Positions 30,801 through 39,974 of a DNA stretch of 64,000 bases are shown here, one piece after another (positions within the stretch are counted from its first letter, which is position 1; each line of letters begins with the position of its first letter). The notes under the pieces were generated by a model that ran no database searches, was not told the DNA's origin, and saw only the letters and a program-made list of their open reading frames with translations. Origin of the DNA: Cyanophora paradoxa (taxonomy: Eukaryota > Glaucocystophyceae > Cyanophorales > Cyanophoraceae). The translations under genes and the position numbers were made by a program. The stretch covers positions 1 through 64,000 of the forward strand of contig QPMI01000032.1 in the NCBI GenBank assembly GCA_004431415.1. The letters are read 5' to 3'.

Positions 30801-33293
30801 CAATGCAAGGGACTCGCCCTGAGTGAGTAGCACGAGAACTGTTGACGAGCCCTTGATCGCTGCGTAGGCGCGTATACGTACGTGCACGTGAGAAACGGTT
30901 TTTGATCGAAACAAAAACGCCAAGGCGGAAGCGGGCGCTTGCACCGGCCGCGATGGATTTGCCCCTGTGAGCGGGAATGTCAGCTCAGCAAAGCCGAGCT
31001 CGAGGCGCGCGAGCGGGAAGCCTCTAACTAAAACAAGGCGCACCATTGGACACCCTTGAGAATTCCTGACAGATGCGCGAAGAAAAGCGAGACCGTGCGA
31101 GACTAATTCAGCCTCGTGGATTCAAACCGCGATGCAAATTCAACAGCCGCACCGTTCTCGGTGTTTACATCGACCCAGAACTTGCCTACGCCGTTCTCCT
31201 TCAGGATCTTGCACAAAACATTCATCTCGCTGGTCTGCGCGCGCTTGTAGCTGTACACGCATCGGGACGCATCAGCAGTCGAGCTCAAGCGTTCTGATTT
31301 AAATTTAGAGTCGGTTCAGCAGAGCCTGCGTACGAGATCATCACATCATATGTGTTGATGGGCGTTCTGGCGTCGGGCTCGACAACCGAACTCCCGTAGG
31401 GCTGCGGTTCCACCCAAGCTTGAGTTTACACACGCGCACGAGCAGCAAGGATATATAAGGATATTGAAACATGTTTAAGTTATGTTCAGTTTTATAAGAG
31501 ATAGCAACCAATGCTTTTACTTCGAATTCGTTGTTTAAATAATCGCGTGCGCACCCGCATCTCTTTCACAAGCGATTCAAGCGTCAGGTAGTATTCCTCG
31601 CCTGCGCATCAAGCTTAAGCGAAGATGCATATGGCAAGAGATCTCGATTCGCATTCAAAGCAAGAGAATCGGAGTCGCTCGCCTTTAAGAGCCTTGAGGG
31701 GACGTGCGCTGATTTCTTTGAGCTTGCCCGCAACTTCGGCGGCCCAGGTGTGGCTGCCAGCCGCGGCACAGGCCTCCAAAGAAACCCCGGAGCCGATCAT
31801 AAGGGGAATCACTTTACGCGGGAGCAGCAGGGCGTGTTTAACCTCCCGAAGGCAGGCCCTGCCAGGAAGTTGGAGAAAACGCGGCTCTGCCAGGAGTTGC
31901 AGAAGCTGTCACTCACTGCGACTGGAAGAAGTCTGCATATGCATGCACTAATCGTCAGCGCAGCGATAGCGATCCACGCTCGGCGTTCTCTGACCTTTGC
32001 TGACGATGACGATGACGCACTCGGATCCCTCGATGGCCGCAGAAACTCGCTTCCGGCTGCCAGCATAGAATAACGATCGTCACCAGTGCGTATGCAGATG
32101 TACAGATCTAGAAAATCACTGCCAATGCGCACCGCGATATGTCTGTGATGTCTCCTTTGTCTTCGGCGCCCCTCCGATCGAACCAGAGCTGTGGAAAGAC
32201 GTCACTCGCACGTGGGTATGCACATCCGTCGCAGCTCGTGAAAATCGCAACAGCTTGCCCTCAGGCCATGCTTCTCCAAGTCGGATGTCAGGGTATCCAC
32301 ATGCTTGCGGTCGACTTCGACTCCGCGAGCGTAGCACACAAATCTGCACAGCCGAGTGCGCCCAGAACCTTCATCAGATGCGCAATAAGAGGTACCACGG
32401 TTCGGGCGGAGTCGTTTCGGCCGCACGCGTCGAGGAAGTCGACGGCGTGCTCGGGACGCGGGTCCGGCAAAGGCATATGGTCGTAGTCGACAAAGGCTTT
32501 CGATGCCATTCGGAACTGCGTGCACGTGTGTGCGAGCACACGTTAAAAAAGGCGCTGCCGGAAGGTTGCAGCGTTGCGACGCGGACCGGTTGGTGCTTGG
32601 CGGACGAGCGCGAACGCTCCACTGCCGGGGCTCCGTCAACCAAACCTCTCATTCCGAATTCGTTCGCTCCGTTCGGCGAGAAGGACACCGAAGGCGACTT
32701 CGGATTGCCAGCAAAAGCCTGATCATGAGCATGTACGCGAGGTGGGTCGGAGCCGGTCATGATCATCAGGATGCGATATGTAAATGCAGCTAGAGTTCGT
32801 TTGGAACTTTGAAGTGCAAATAGCTATAGTACTCGCACCGGCTCCGCATGCTTAGACGATCGCGAGTCCCGGAAACCCGACCGGCTCGAGTGAAGGCTGG
32901 GGCCAGATCTCTGCGCATGCGGTAACATAATATTAATGGTGTAATTAAACGCTGGCATATCAATCGACCCACATCAAAGGATTTGAACGCTACTCGCGCG
33001 CTTATCGCACGCGCACGCACCACCTGCACCCGAACGTCATCCGCTGACACCGGCCAAGGCGCGCTTGCCGGGTCCGCCGTCAGGTAAGCGGCCTGACTGG
33101 GATACGATGGCGAGGTGCCGTCCATCGCGTAGGCGTAGCGCTTCTGGTTCGGAGAAGCTATTTTCGAGCTACGGGCCGGGCTGCTGCCGCGATCGCGCGT
33201 GCGCGCGCTGGGACAGCCCGAACTAATCTGAGAGTGCTACACTGCGTGCGCGTGTCTGATCTGCAGCTGTCCAGCAAGCTTCTCGTTGTGCAT
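18834..33293 (-). CDS. Gene D: tandem TIR-domain membrane protein with long C-terminal FN3/CUB-like region
   Basis: Reading downwards the exons encode: an N-terminal segment (about 33293-32500), TIR domain 1 (32343-31561), TIR domain 2 (31418 to about 30320), a charged helical linker (to about 29050), one hydrophobic span near 28985-28915 (YFSCTCAVLSFALIVSIVLA), an Ala/Gln/Glu-rich coiled coil, then about 9 kb of beta-rich exons with NxT/S sites, an FN3-like and two CUB-like modules, stop TAG at 18836-18834. Several exon joins in the TIR region agree in phase. TIR domains act in the cytosol as signalling adaptors or NAD-cleaving enzymes. CUB and FN3 modules are usually extracellular, which implies an N-in, C-out (type II) protein. 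The start (MHNEKLAGQLQ near 33293) is weak. The region could instead hold two or more genes; cDNA would settle it. Confidence 0.65.
19335..21190 (-). other. FN3-like module and two CUB-like modules of gene D
   Basis: About 20850-20730: VAETNITNIAPLTKYSCRAF then SGKSPETVAEATS, matching the last strands of an FN3 fold. About 20530-19918: TITAPAGHGLMLEFTTFSTE then KLFLSFTSDNYKNLQGFTAR, the middle and last strands of a CUB fold (F-x-S-D ... G-F-x-A). About 19850-19335: TGSLIKISFSTVDVFSSEYN, then CKDSWGDCPDV and FTGFKAAFAV, a second CUB-like copy. The upstream segment PSAPIVRIVPENIRVGTSVA also looks like a beta-sandwich start. Exons between 28 kb and 21 kb look secreted and beta-rich, but I cannot name their folds. 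Confidence 0.55.
25738..25830 (-). repeat. 24-bp coding minisatellite (SPDPYPYT) in gene D
   Basis: About four near-identical 24-bp units encode SPDPYPYT in the minus frame, after LFSAAIDPYGSYPYT and before a Cys/Tyr-rich segment (FDYNCYYEDYYC). It is probably a flexible spacer. Confidence 0.8.
28020..28990 (-). other. Transmembrane span and coiled coil of gene D
   Basis: A hydrophobic stretch of about 22 residues (IYFSCTCAVLSFALIVSIVL) ends at a GTGCGT donor near 28915. It is followed by Ala/Gln/Glu-rich helices (AQLEAILSREQALTAKQRAE) and then the phrase DPELSLLYALEAL. In some bacterial STAND/WD40-type membrane proteins a similar order occurs (membrane span, A/R/Q-rich helix, then D-P-x-L-A-L-L-L-A-x-E-A). 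The resemblance is from memory. Confidence 0.6.
30320..31418 (-). other. TIR domain 2 of gene D
   Basis: Exon 31418-31334 ends in YDVMIS and joins in phase to 31250-31153 (YKRAQTSEMNVLCKILKENG, then GKFWVDVNTEN). The TIR box 1 sequence YDVMISYK is thus created across an intron. Exon 30859 to about 30818 gives AIKGSSTVLVLLTQ, and the exon starting near 30612 contains AEFEYAQRQQKRMVIVECNW, matching the C-x-x-E-F and following strand. One or two short exons between these are not resolved. Confidence 0.75.
31561..32343 (-). other. TIR domain 1 of gene D
   Basis: Five exons join in consistent phase: 32343-32259 (FVCYARGVEVDRKHVDTL, then DLEKHGLR), 32188-32133 (LWFDRRGAEDKGDIT), 32056-31995 (RVSAAIEGSECVIVIVSK), 31886-31704 (CLREVKHALLLPRKVIPLMI) and about 31600-31561. 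This follows TIR order: first strand and helix, G-L-x-x-W-F-D, the AIEGS helix before the I-V-x-V-S strand, C-L-R-E-V, then V-I-P-L. The first intron has a GC donor (AGG then GCAAGC). Catalytic Glu of NADase-type TIRs would be the Glu in CLREV by position, but this is not proven. The join into the first exon is uncertain. Confidence 0.75.
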
Positions 33294-34341
33294 ATGCTGC
33301 CCCACTTGCAAGCGCGAGCGGAGCTTGCACTTGAATATGCTGACTGCAGGCTGCAGCTGTATACGTGCGCTTCGCCTAAGTGCAATCGGTTTGAAACGTA
33401 CTAAGGACCGGACGCGGGGAGTCTGCAGTACAGGCAGTTTTACAGGCAATTTAGGCACTGCCGCCACACTGGACAGCGCGCGCCACGCGGCAGTACTGAA
33501 GGCGTACTTGCCGTGGAGTTAAATTGCTGAATTCGCCCAAAACGGGAATTGCCGTGGCGAGAAATGGACGAATCCAGAATTCTGCTCTATGGCGGGCTAG
33601 GAACATCCCTACCCCCCAAGCGATTGCCGTGGTCCCAAATTGCCGAGAGTCGGCCCGAGACCCTTCGCCGAGTCGAGCCGCGAGCCGGCTCGAGCACGCC
33701 GTTGTCCCGGTTAGTCGGCGCCGACTCGGCGGTTTTAGGTTGCGAAATTGGTGATTGAAATAATTAAATTCGTGTTGTCGACCGTCACAGCATTGCACTC
33801 ATGAATTGAGAAAAACGATCGGGCCCCGGGCCCCCGGCCCCCGGGAGCGCCGCCGGCGCCGCGCCGGTGTCAAACTCGCCGTCAAGTTGCCGTCAATAAA
33901 AGGTGGTAATTGAATCGCCGGCGATTCGCGAATCGCAAAAAGCAATCGCCACGTGACTCACGTCACGTCACGTCACCCGCATCTGACGTCGAGACTGACG
34001 ATCGAGCCTCGGAGCGGCGGAGCCTCGGATCGAGAGATTCGCGAGATCACGCCGAGATGCCGCAGTGCCCCGATATGCCATATAATAATGCAGTATACTA
34101 TATGTACTAGTATCGATCCGATATCGATCATCGAATGATGATCGCCGCCCGGCCGGGCCGCCCAGGCCGCCGCGGCCCGCCGCCGGGCCGCCGGGCGAAC
34201 TTGCAACTTGGCAAGTTGGCCTGCCAGTGAAGCCTGAAGCCTGAACTTCCCCCACTGATTCACGCCCCTGAACTCATCAACTTGAAGGGCTGCATGGAAA
34301 GCTTACTTATCAAAGTTGAAAGCATATAAATATCGAAACCC

Positions 34342-34584
34342 GGTAAATATTGATGGTGCTGCATATTTATAGAACAAAACATTTTTCGGCAATCTACCTG
34401 GGTAACCTGGCCCAGTGGTAGCCGAGAATTCTCAGGGGTAGCGCTGTCTCCGCATACAAATTAAAGCCCTAGCCCCTAGGCGGCGGTAAATATTGATGGT
34501 GCTGCATATTTATAGAACAAAACGTTTTCGGCAATCTACCTGGCCCAGTGGTAGCCGAGAATTCTCAGGGGTAGCGCTGTCTCC
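34342..34584. repeat. About 100-bp direct repeat with a tRNA A-box-like word
   Basis: The segment starting GGTAAATATTGATGGTGCTG is repeated 143 bp later; both copies end in GTAGCGCTGTCTCC. Each contains TGGCCCAGTGGTAG, close to a Pol III A box, but no B box (GGTTCGANTCC) follows. The first copy has about 10 extra bases. Confidence 0.75.
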
Positions 34585-36059
34585 AGAAAGTGGCAGTTTT
34601 GGCGAAGAACCAGTACTTATCATAGTATATTTCAGTTTTGGCGAAGTACTTATTATTTCCTTTATCGAAAAACAGCGTACTACTTAGTTGTACTCAGTGA
34701 CTGTTAGTCTGTCACACTGTGACAGTCTTGCAGTACTGTAAAACATGTAATATTCAGCGTAACGTTTATGGCAAAACCCGAGAAATGCGCCGAAATTCAG
34801 CAAGATCTAGACAGCCAGTCCGCCTATAGCTAGGCGGGGGGTACATTGACTCTTCTCCTGCAATACATCTGCGAAATTCTTGCAGATGCAAATATTCGGC
34901 GCCGCAGGGCTATGCGGCCGTGTCGGAGATTTCGTGTTTTACAGTAGCCTGTCAGTAGGCAGCTGATTCGACCGTTTCGTTTGCTGGCGTCGCCTGCAGC
35001 TGGCGACTCAGTGGCGAGTTACTTAGTGGCGACCGATTCGGTTTGCATGTGACAATGACGCTTGACGTGAGATACGTCACCGTGTCGGGCCGTGAATTGC
35101 ACGTGACGTTGAGCGTTACGGGAACTTACGGCCCATCTTACGGGCAACTTGCGGGCCGACTCACGGGCCGGAGTCACGGCCCGGAGTCACGGGGGCTCAG
35201 ACGTTTTTTTTATTTTCCGAAACTTCGGAAGTTCGAACTCGCGATAAGTTTGAACTTCAAGGCGCGCCGGCGCTCAGATCTAAATCTCGTTTTCAAAATT
35301 AATATTGAACTCGAACCGATCGCGATTCGCGAGCCCGCGGCGGCGGCGGCCGCGGCGCGCGTCGCCGGCGCCGACTCGGGCCGATTCGCCGAGTCGACGC
35401 CGACTCCCCGCCGGCGGGCCGCCGCCGTCCCCGGCGAGTCGATTCGCCGACCGCCGACCACAGTGCCCGGCGGCCGCCACGCTGCCGCGCCACATGTACA
35501 GCACAGTACAGGGGGCCACGCTGCCGCCACACTGCCCCGCCGCGCCCGGCCGGGCCGTGCATATGTAGTACCGTGTGGACGGTGTGGTCCGTGCCACGGT
35601 GTAACACTGAAGTAATGCGCGCACTTAAGTAATGCGGTCCCAAATGAATGCGTTTTCCGCTGGCTAAACGCATTAATTTAATGCCGCATTCGGACTCCGG
35701 GTCCGAACACGCAGTAATTACTGGCCCGTGGCGCATTAATTAAGTGTTATAATTACACGGTACGGGTACGGTACTACGGTAACCGTCGAACGTGTCGCAA
35801 TGTACACTTTGTACACTGCAGCCTGCGCATGCAAGAGGGCGTCGACTCGGCGAAGAGGCCTGCATCCGACGCGGAGCGCGAGCTCGAGGGACGGGACTCC
35901 GGGGAAGAGACGAAACGCTGACGCCCAAGGGACGCGAAGGCCCTACCCCCCCGAGAATTCTGGCGGCTGCAAATATTCGGCGCCGCGGGGCTACTAGTAT
36001 GCTGAATAGCGCCGAATATTAAGTGCTGACGGACATTTCATGTTTAACAGTATGTCGCC

Positions 36060-36145
36060 GAGTCGGTCCGGACTCCGGACTCGGACCGTCCGGTCACTCC
36101 GGAGTCCGGAGTCCGGACCGGAGTCCGGAGTCCGGACCGTGCGGC
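36060..36145. repeat. Palindromic GGAGTCC/GGACTCC tract
   Basis: Interleaved TCCGGACTCC and GGAGTCCGGA words make a dense inverted-repeat cluster able to fold into hairpins on either strand. Confidence 0.7.
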
Positions 36146-36660
36146 CGTGCCGCGGTGACTGCCGCAGTTCACAGTACTAGCAACTTCACACACACGTACT
36201 ACGGAATTCAGCTGCAGGCCGGTCGACCGTCGACGTCAGGTTCAACGGTTGCAGCTGCATGCAGTGTTGCACTGCGGCACGCAGCTGCAGTGAGAGCCAG
36301 TGGCGACCGTTAGCAAGCTTTAAGATTAAGCGCAATAGTCAGCTATAGTTGATCGTTAGCCGCTTTAAGATTCAGCGCAAGCTGTAGCTGCAACACGCGT
36401 ACGTGCACAGCTGCAGTACAGCTGCTAAAGCTGATTCGTCAATCAAAGCGCTAGCGTGCCGTGGCGAGCAGACGGCGTGCGTAATGTCGGCACAGGCTGC
36501 CGATCGGCGTTATTCACTCCTTACGCATGAATGGATGCATAACGTGCGCTTATGATTCATTATATATACGTCGAAGCTCATGATCATGCATGAAATTAAA
36601 ACGATGATACGCGTGTACGTGTGCAGCTTGTCGACCGCAAGTTCCGCCACGTGCGTTTGA

Positions 36661-39600
36661 ATGTGTTCCGGGCGGAGCTGTATCTGCTCGCCTTCCGCTC
36701 CCGCAAGGTGCATTAATATTGATGTTGCTCAAGATCGGAGGGAGCTCGAGCTCCGCAGCCACATGCCCCCTGTTGAACGCTCGAGCTCTCAGCTGTACTG
36801 GAACCTGATATGGCACCTCGCGTTTTGTACGCTGTTCTTCGCGCTCATTCTCATCTTCCTCCCCACCGATACGGCGAACGAGGTGAGGTAGCTACAGGAT
36901 CTCAGCTGGATATATATGGAACTCTGCATACATATGCATGCTCACGCTTGCTCGCGCAGCACGCGTCGCAGCTGGCGGGAGAGGGCGCACTCTTCAACAT
37001 CATTCAACTTGGAAGCGACCCGGAAGCCTTCCTAGCTGTCTCTCAGGTGCGCATGCCGCGTTGCTGATCTTTAGCGCTAATTATAACTTTCGCGATTCAT
37101 GATCATGATCATTGACATCGATTCTCGTACTCGCACTCGCTTTCTGCAGCATGAAGATTTCTACAACTGGATCAAAAGGCGGTTGCTGCCCCTTCTGGAG
37201 CCGGACAGTACCCTTTCGGGATACATGTGCGCGTGCAATCGTCATCGAAAAACGTTGTCAAGGATCGCTTGTAAACATAAAGTCGCAGGCGGCCGGTGGG
37301 GCTCATTCGGATCCGTCAGGTTTGCAATACAAATTCGATGCTAATCATAAGAACATGTAGCTTACTATCATGCACATGATCACGATATAAAAAAATGCAG
37401 GTGCGGGTGAAGCCGAAAAGCGACTGCAACTCCAATCCAATCACTCTGGTATCCTCCGTCTTCTACCCCGATGCGTGCGCGATGCATGTGCATATGCAAA
37501 TGGTTGCCATCGATATGCATCTTGCCATCACCGAGTCGATATACATCTTCATACATATGGTGAACACGCGGTACCGCGCAGGCTGTGCTTCCCCCCATAC
37601 GATCCGAACAACCTAGATGAGCGGGCTCCAATCACTGGAGTTTTAACAGGCCAGATATACCAGTGGGAGGTGAGACTCCAGAAAGCCAGATTCTAAAACC
37701 GTCAACGTTGGCCCATAATCACGTCGTCTCCTGCAGCCGGAGCGGGCGTCGCTGTTCGGCTCCTACACCTACTGGAGCTCCTGGCCGTCCTACGGCAATG
37801 GCGGCTACGGCGTCAACCTCGACCCGCGCAACCACTCCGAGACGCTCCGAAAGGCACCAGTCTCCCCATGGCCACGGGTACCGCGTCGCTTCTGCTGACT
37901 TTAACGTTGAATTCGATTCCAGATCGAAGAGCTCGAGAGGGACAGGTTCCTTGACGGTGCGTGCTCTTTAATTTCTTTTAGATTGCGAGCTCGCAATTCG
38001 CAAGCCGACGGACTGCGACCGCCAACGCCCAGAGTCCACGCGTGCCGTTGCGCTTCACATGGCTTTGTACAATCGGCACACCCGCGTTTACGTGGTCGTC
38101 GACGTCGGTGCGGATACTTCCCGCAGCATTTCTATCTATAGGTCTAGGTCATGGGCATTGCAACGTTGAGGGGAATTGTACATGCTGCTGATGTTCATGT
38201 ACCGCGCAGGAGTTGAAAGTTCCGCTCCAGGTGCGATGGCTTCAATCCGCCCATCTGTACATGTGTTCCCGTCCGGGATTTCGAAGAAACCTCACCTGTT
38301 CCGCAACAGGACTCTTCGTGACTTACTACCGCGTCCGTCCAATGCGGCTGCAGCTGCTGGAAGACAGAGTATGGATCGGCTTTAGGAAACTTGCGTATCC
38401 CTCATCATCACGATCGCAATCGGCAGGCTCTCTTCGGATTCTGCATCCTCTTTATCATCGGAATCTCGTACTTTGGTTCGCGACCGCCGTCACAGTTCAA
38501 AGCGAGATTTGCGTGCTCTAAATTCTAATTTGTTCGCCCTGGACAGCCTTGGGCGAGGTCTGGGAGCTTGCCAAGTCGCTTCACGACAACAAGGGTCGAA
38601 GCTACTGCAAGGACCCCTGGAACTGGGTCGAAGTGAGAGAAACCGAGATTACCGCTCCTTTACTTTAAATTAGTATCCCTTATCCAAATCTGACCGTGGC
38701 CGGTGCCTTTCAGATCTCGATTCTAACGATCTTTGTCGTCGTCGTTTGCTACTGTGCTGACTTCATCGTACGTCGCGTTAACAAAATCTTTTCATCGCTC
38801 TGATTGCGACGTCGACGTCGTCATCAGCACGAGAGCCGACGCATTCGCGATGCCCTCGCGGCGGATGCAGTGAACTCCTATATCGATTTCCAGCAAGCGC
38901 GGCGCATTTCGGAGGTACTTCTGTAGCTATATATCATCTTGCACGCCGGATAATGCGGATCAAACGTCGCGATCGCACCTGCACCTTGCACAATTCACCA
39001 CACACGCTAACAATTACGATTTGAGCAGATCCTTACGGACCTTGTTGGCCTGAACATCCTCCTCCTCATCCTTCGTAGCTTCAAATTTCTTCGGCTCAAC
39101 TCAAAGCTCTCAATCGTGTGGTGCGCCAGCACTCCTGCAGCTGATCGGGTTTTCAGACATATCTCCTGTCAGCGCTTCCGCGGTCTGCGGAAACTGTCTT
39201 GCGATTAATATTCGCATCTGCAGGACGACCCTGAGCCTTGCAAAGTTCGATCTGCTCTCTTTCATCTCGGTCGCGATCATCATATTTGCAGCCTATGCCT
39301 TCATGGTTGGCAACCCCGAGGATTTACGTATATTTTGCTATCGCTGACGTCGATGGCTTCATCGCGAGCAGGGATACGTCGTTTTCGGCTACCAGGTTAC
39401 CCGGGTTCGCTACATTTGCGCACAATGAACTCGAATTTTGAAACAATCTCAAGATCGATCGCTTGGTTTTTAATTTCACCACAGTTCCGGAACTTCACCG
39501 CCTCTTTCGCCGCTCTGTTCCGCTTCATTACGGGGTTCGTGGACATAAGACCTCTTGCACAATCGCCTGATGGCAGCCGCCAGCGATTCGGATTACGAAG

Positions 39601-39974
39601 CGATCCAGGCGTCAAGCCCGTTCACGGTGCGCGATTCCCTAGCCTAGCCTCCGCATTGAAAGTGGAGCTGAAACGCATGAACGCAATATTCCAGGGCTAC
39701 ATTTTCTACACCACGTGCGTGGATTCGGCTAGCGCTGTCTAGATCTATCTCGTGTGCATTCTTGTTTACTAAACCTGTCTCAGATTCGTTCTCTTCGTCG
39801 CCTTGGTGCTGATCAACATTTTCATCGCCATCGTGGTGAGCTGGCTTTGATCTCCACTAGTCTAGGTATTGTTGTGTTGCTTGCGGCTACTGACAATGAA
39901 ACTCTTCAGAACAAATACTACGAGTCGGCACTAGACGCGGAAGAGATCATCGACAATCAAGAGAAGGAACTTCT
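36661..39974 (+). other. Polycystin channel core of gene E
   Basis: In order: first span (LIWHLAFCTLFFALILIFL); luminal polycystin domain, with exon 37150-37226 (EDFYNWIKRRLLPLLEP), 37582-37669 (LCFPPYDPNN), 37737-37853 (GSYTYWSSWPSYGNGGYGV) and 38033-38107 (STRAVALHMALYNRHTRVYV); S2 at 38427-38474 (LFGFCILFIIGISYF); S3 at 38714-38767; S4/S5 in 39029-39117 and 39224-39305 (NILLLILRSFKFLRLNSKLS, FISVAIIIFAAYAF); GYVVFGYQ at 39372-39395; pore region 39485-39534 and 39584-39626 (DSDYEAIQASSPF); S6 39784-39835 (FVLFVALVLINIFIAIV) joined to 39910-39974 (NKYYESALDAEEI). This is the TRPP order. Exon joins near 37230-37400 are not resolved. Confidence 0.8.

Larger units (their letters stand above)
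33294..36660. other. 3.4-kb spacer between divergent genes D and E
   Basis: It holds no convincing exon. It contains a duplicated 100-bp segment (34342-34451 and 34485-34584), GC-rich inverted words (33815-33870, 34140-34195), AT-rich patches (TTAATTAA types) and a CCGGAGT-rich palindromic tract near 36060-36145. Short self-complementary words are conspicuous throughout. If D and E are divergent neighbours, their promoters lie here. Unseen N-terminal exons of either gene may also be present. Confidence 0.45.

Noticed and set aside
32344-32400. A 25-nt intron (GTTCTGGG to TGTGCAG) before TIR domain 1
   Set aside because: Too short for the other introns here and it does not restore phase; a longer intron from GTACCTCTT is equally possible, so the junction is left open.
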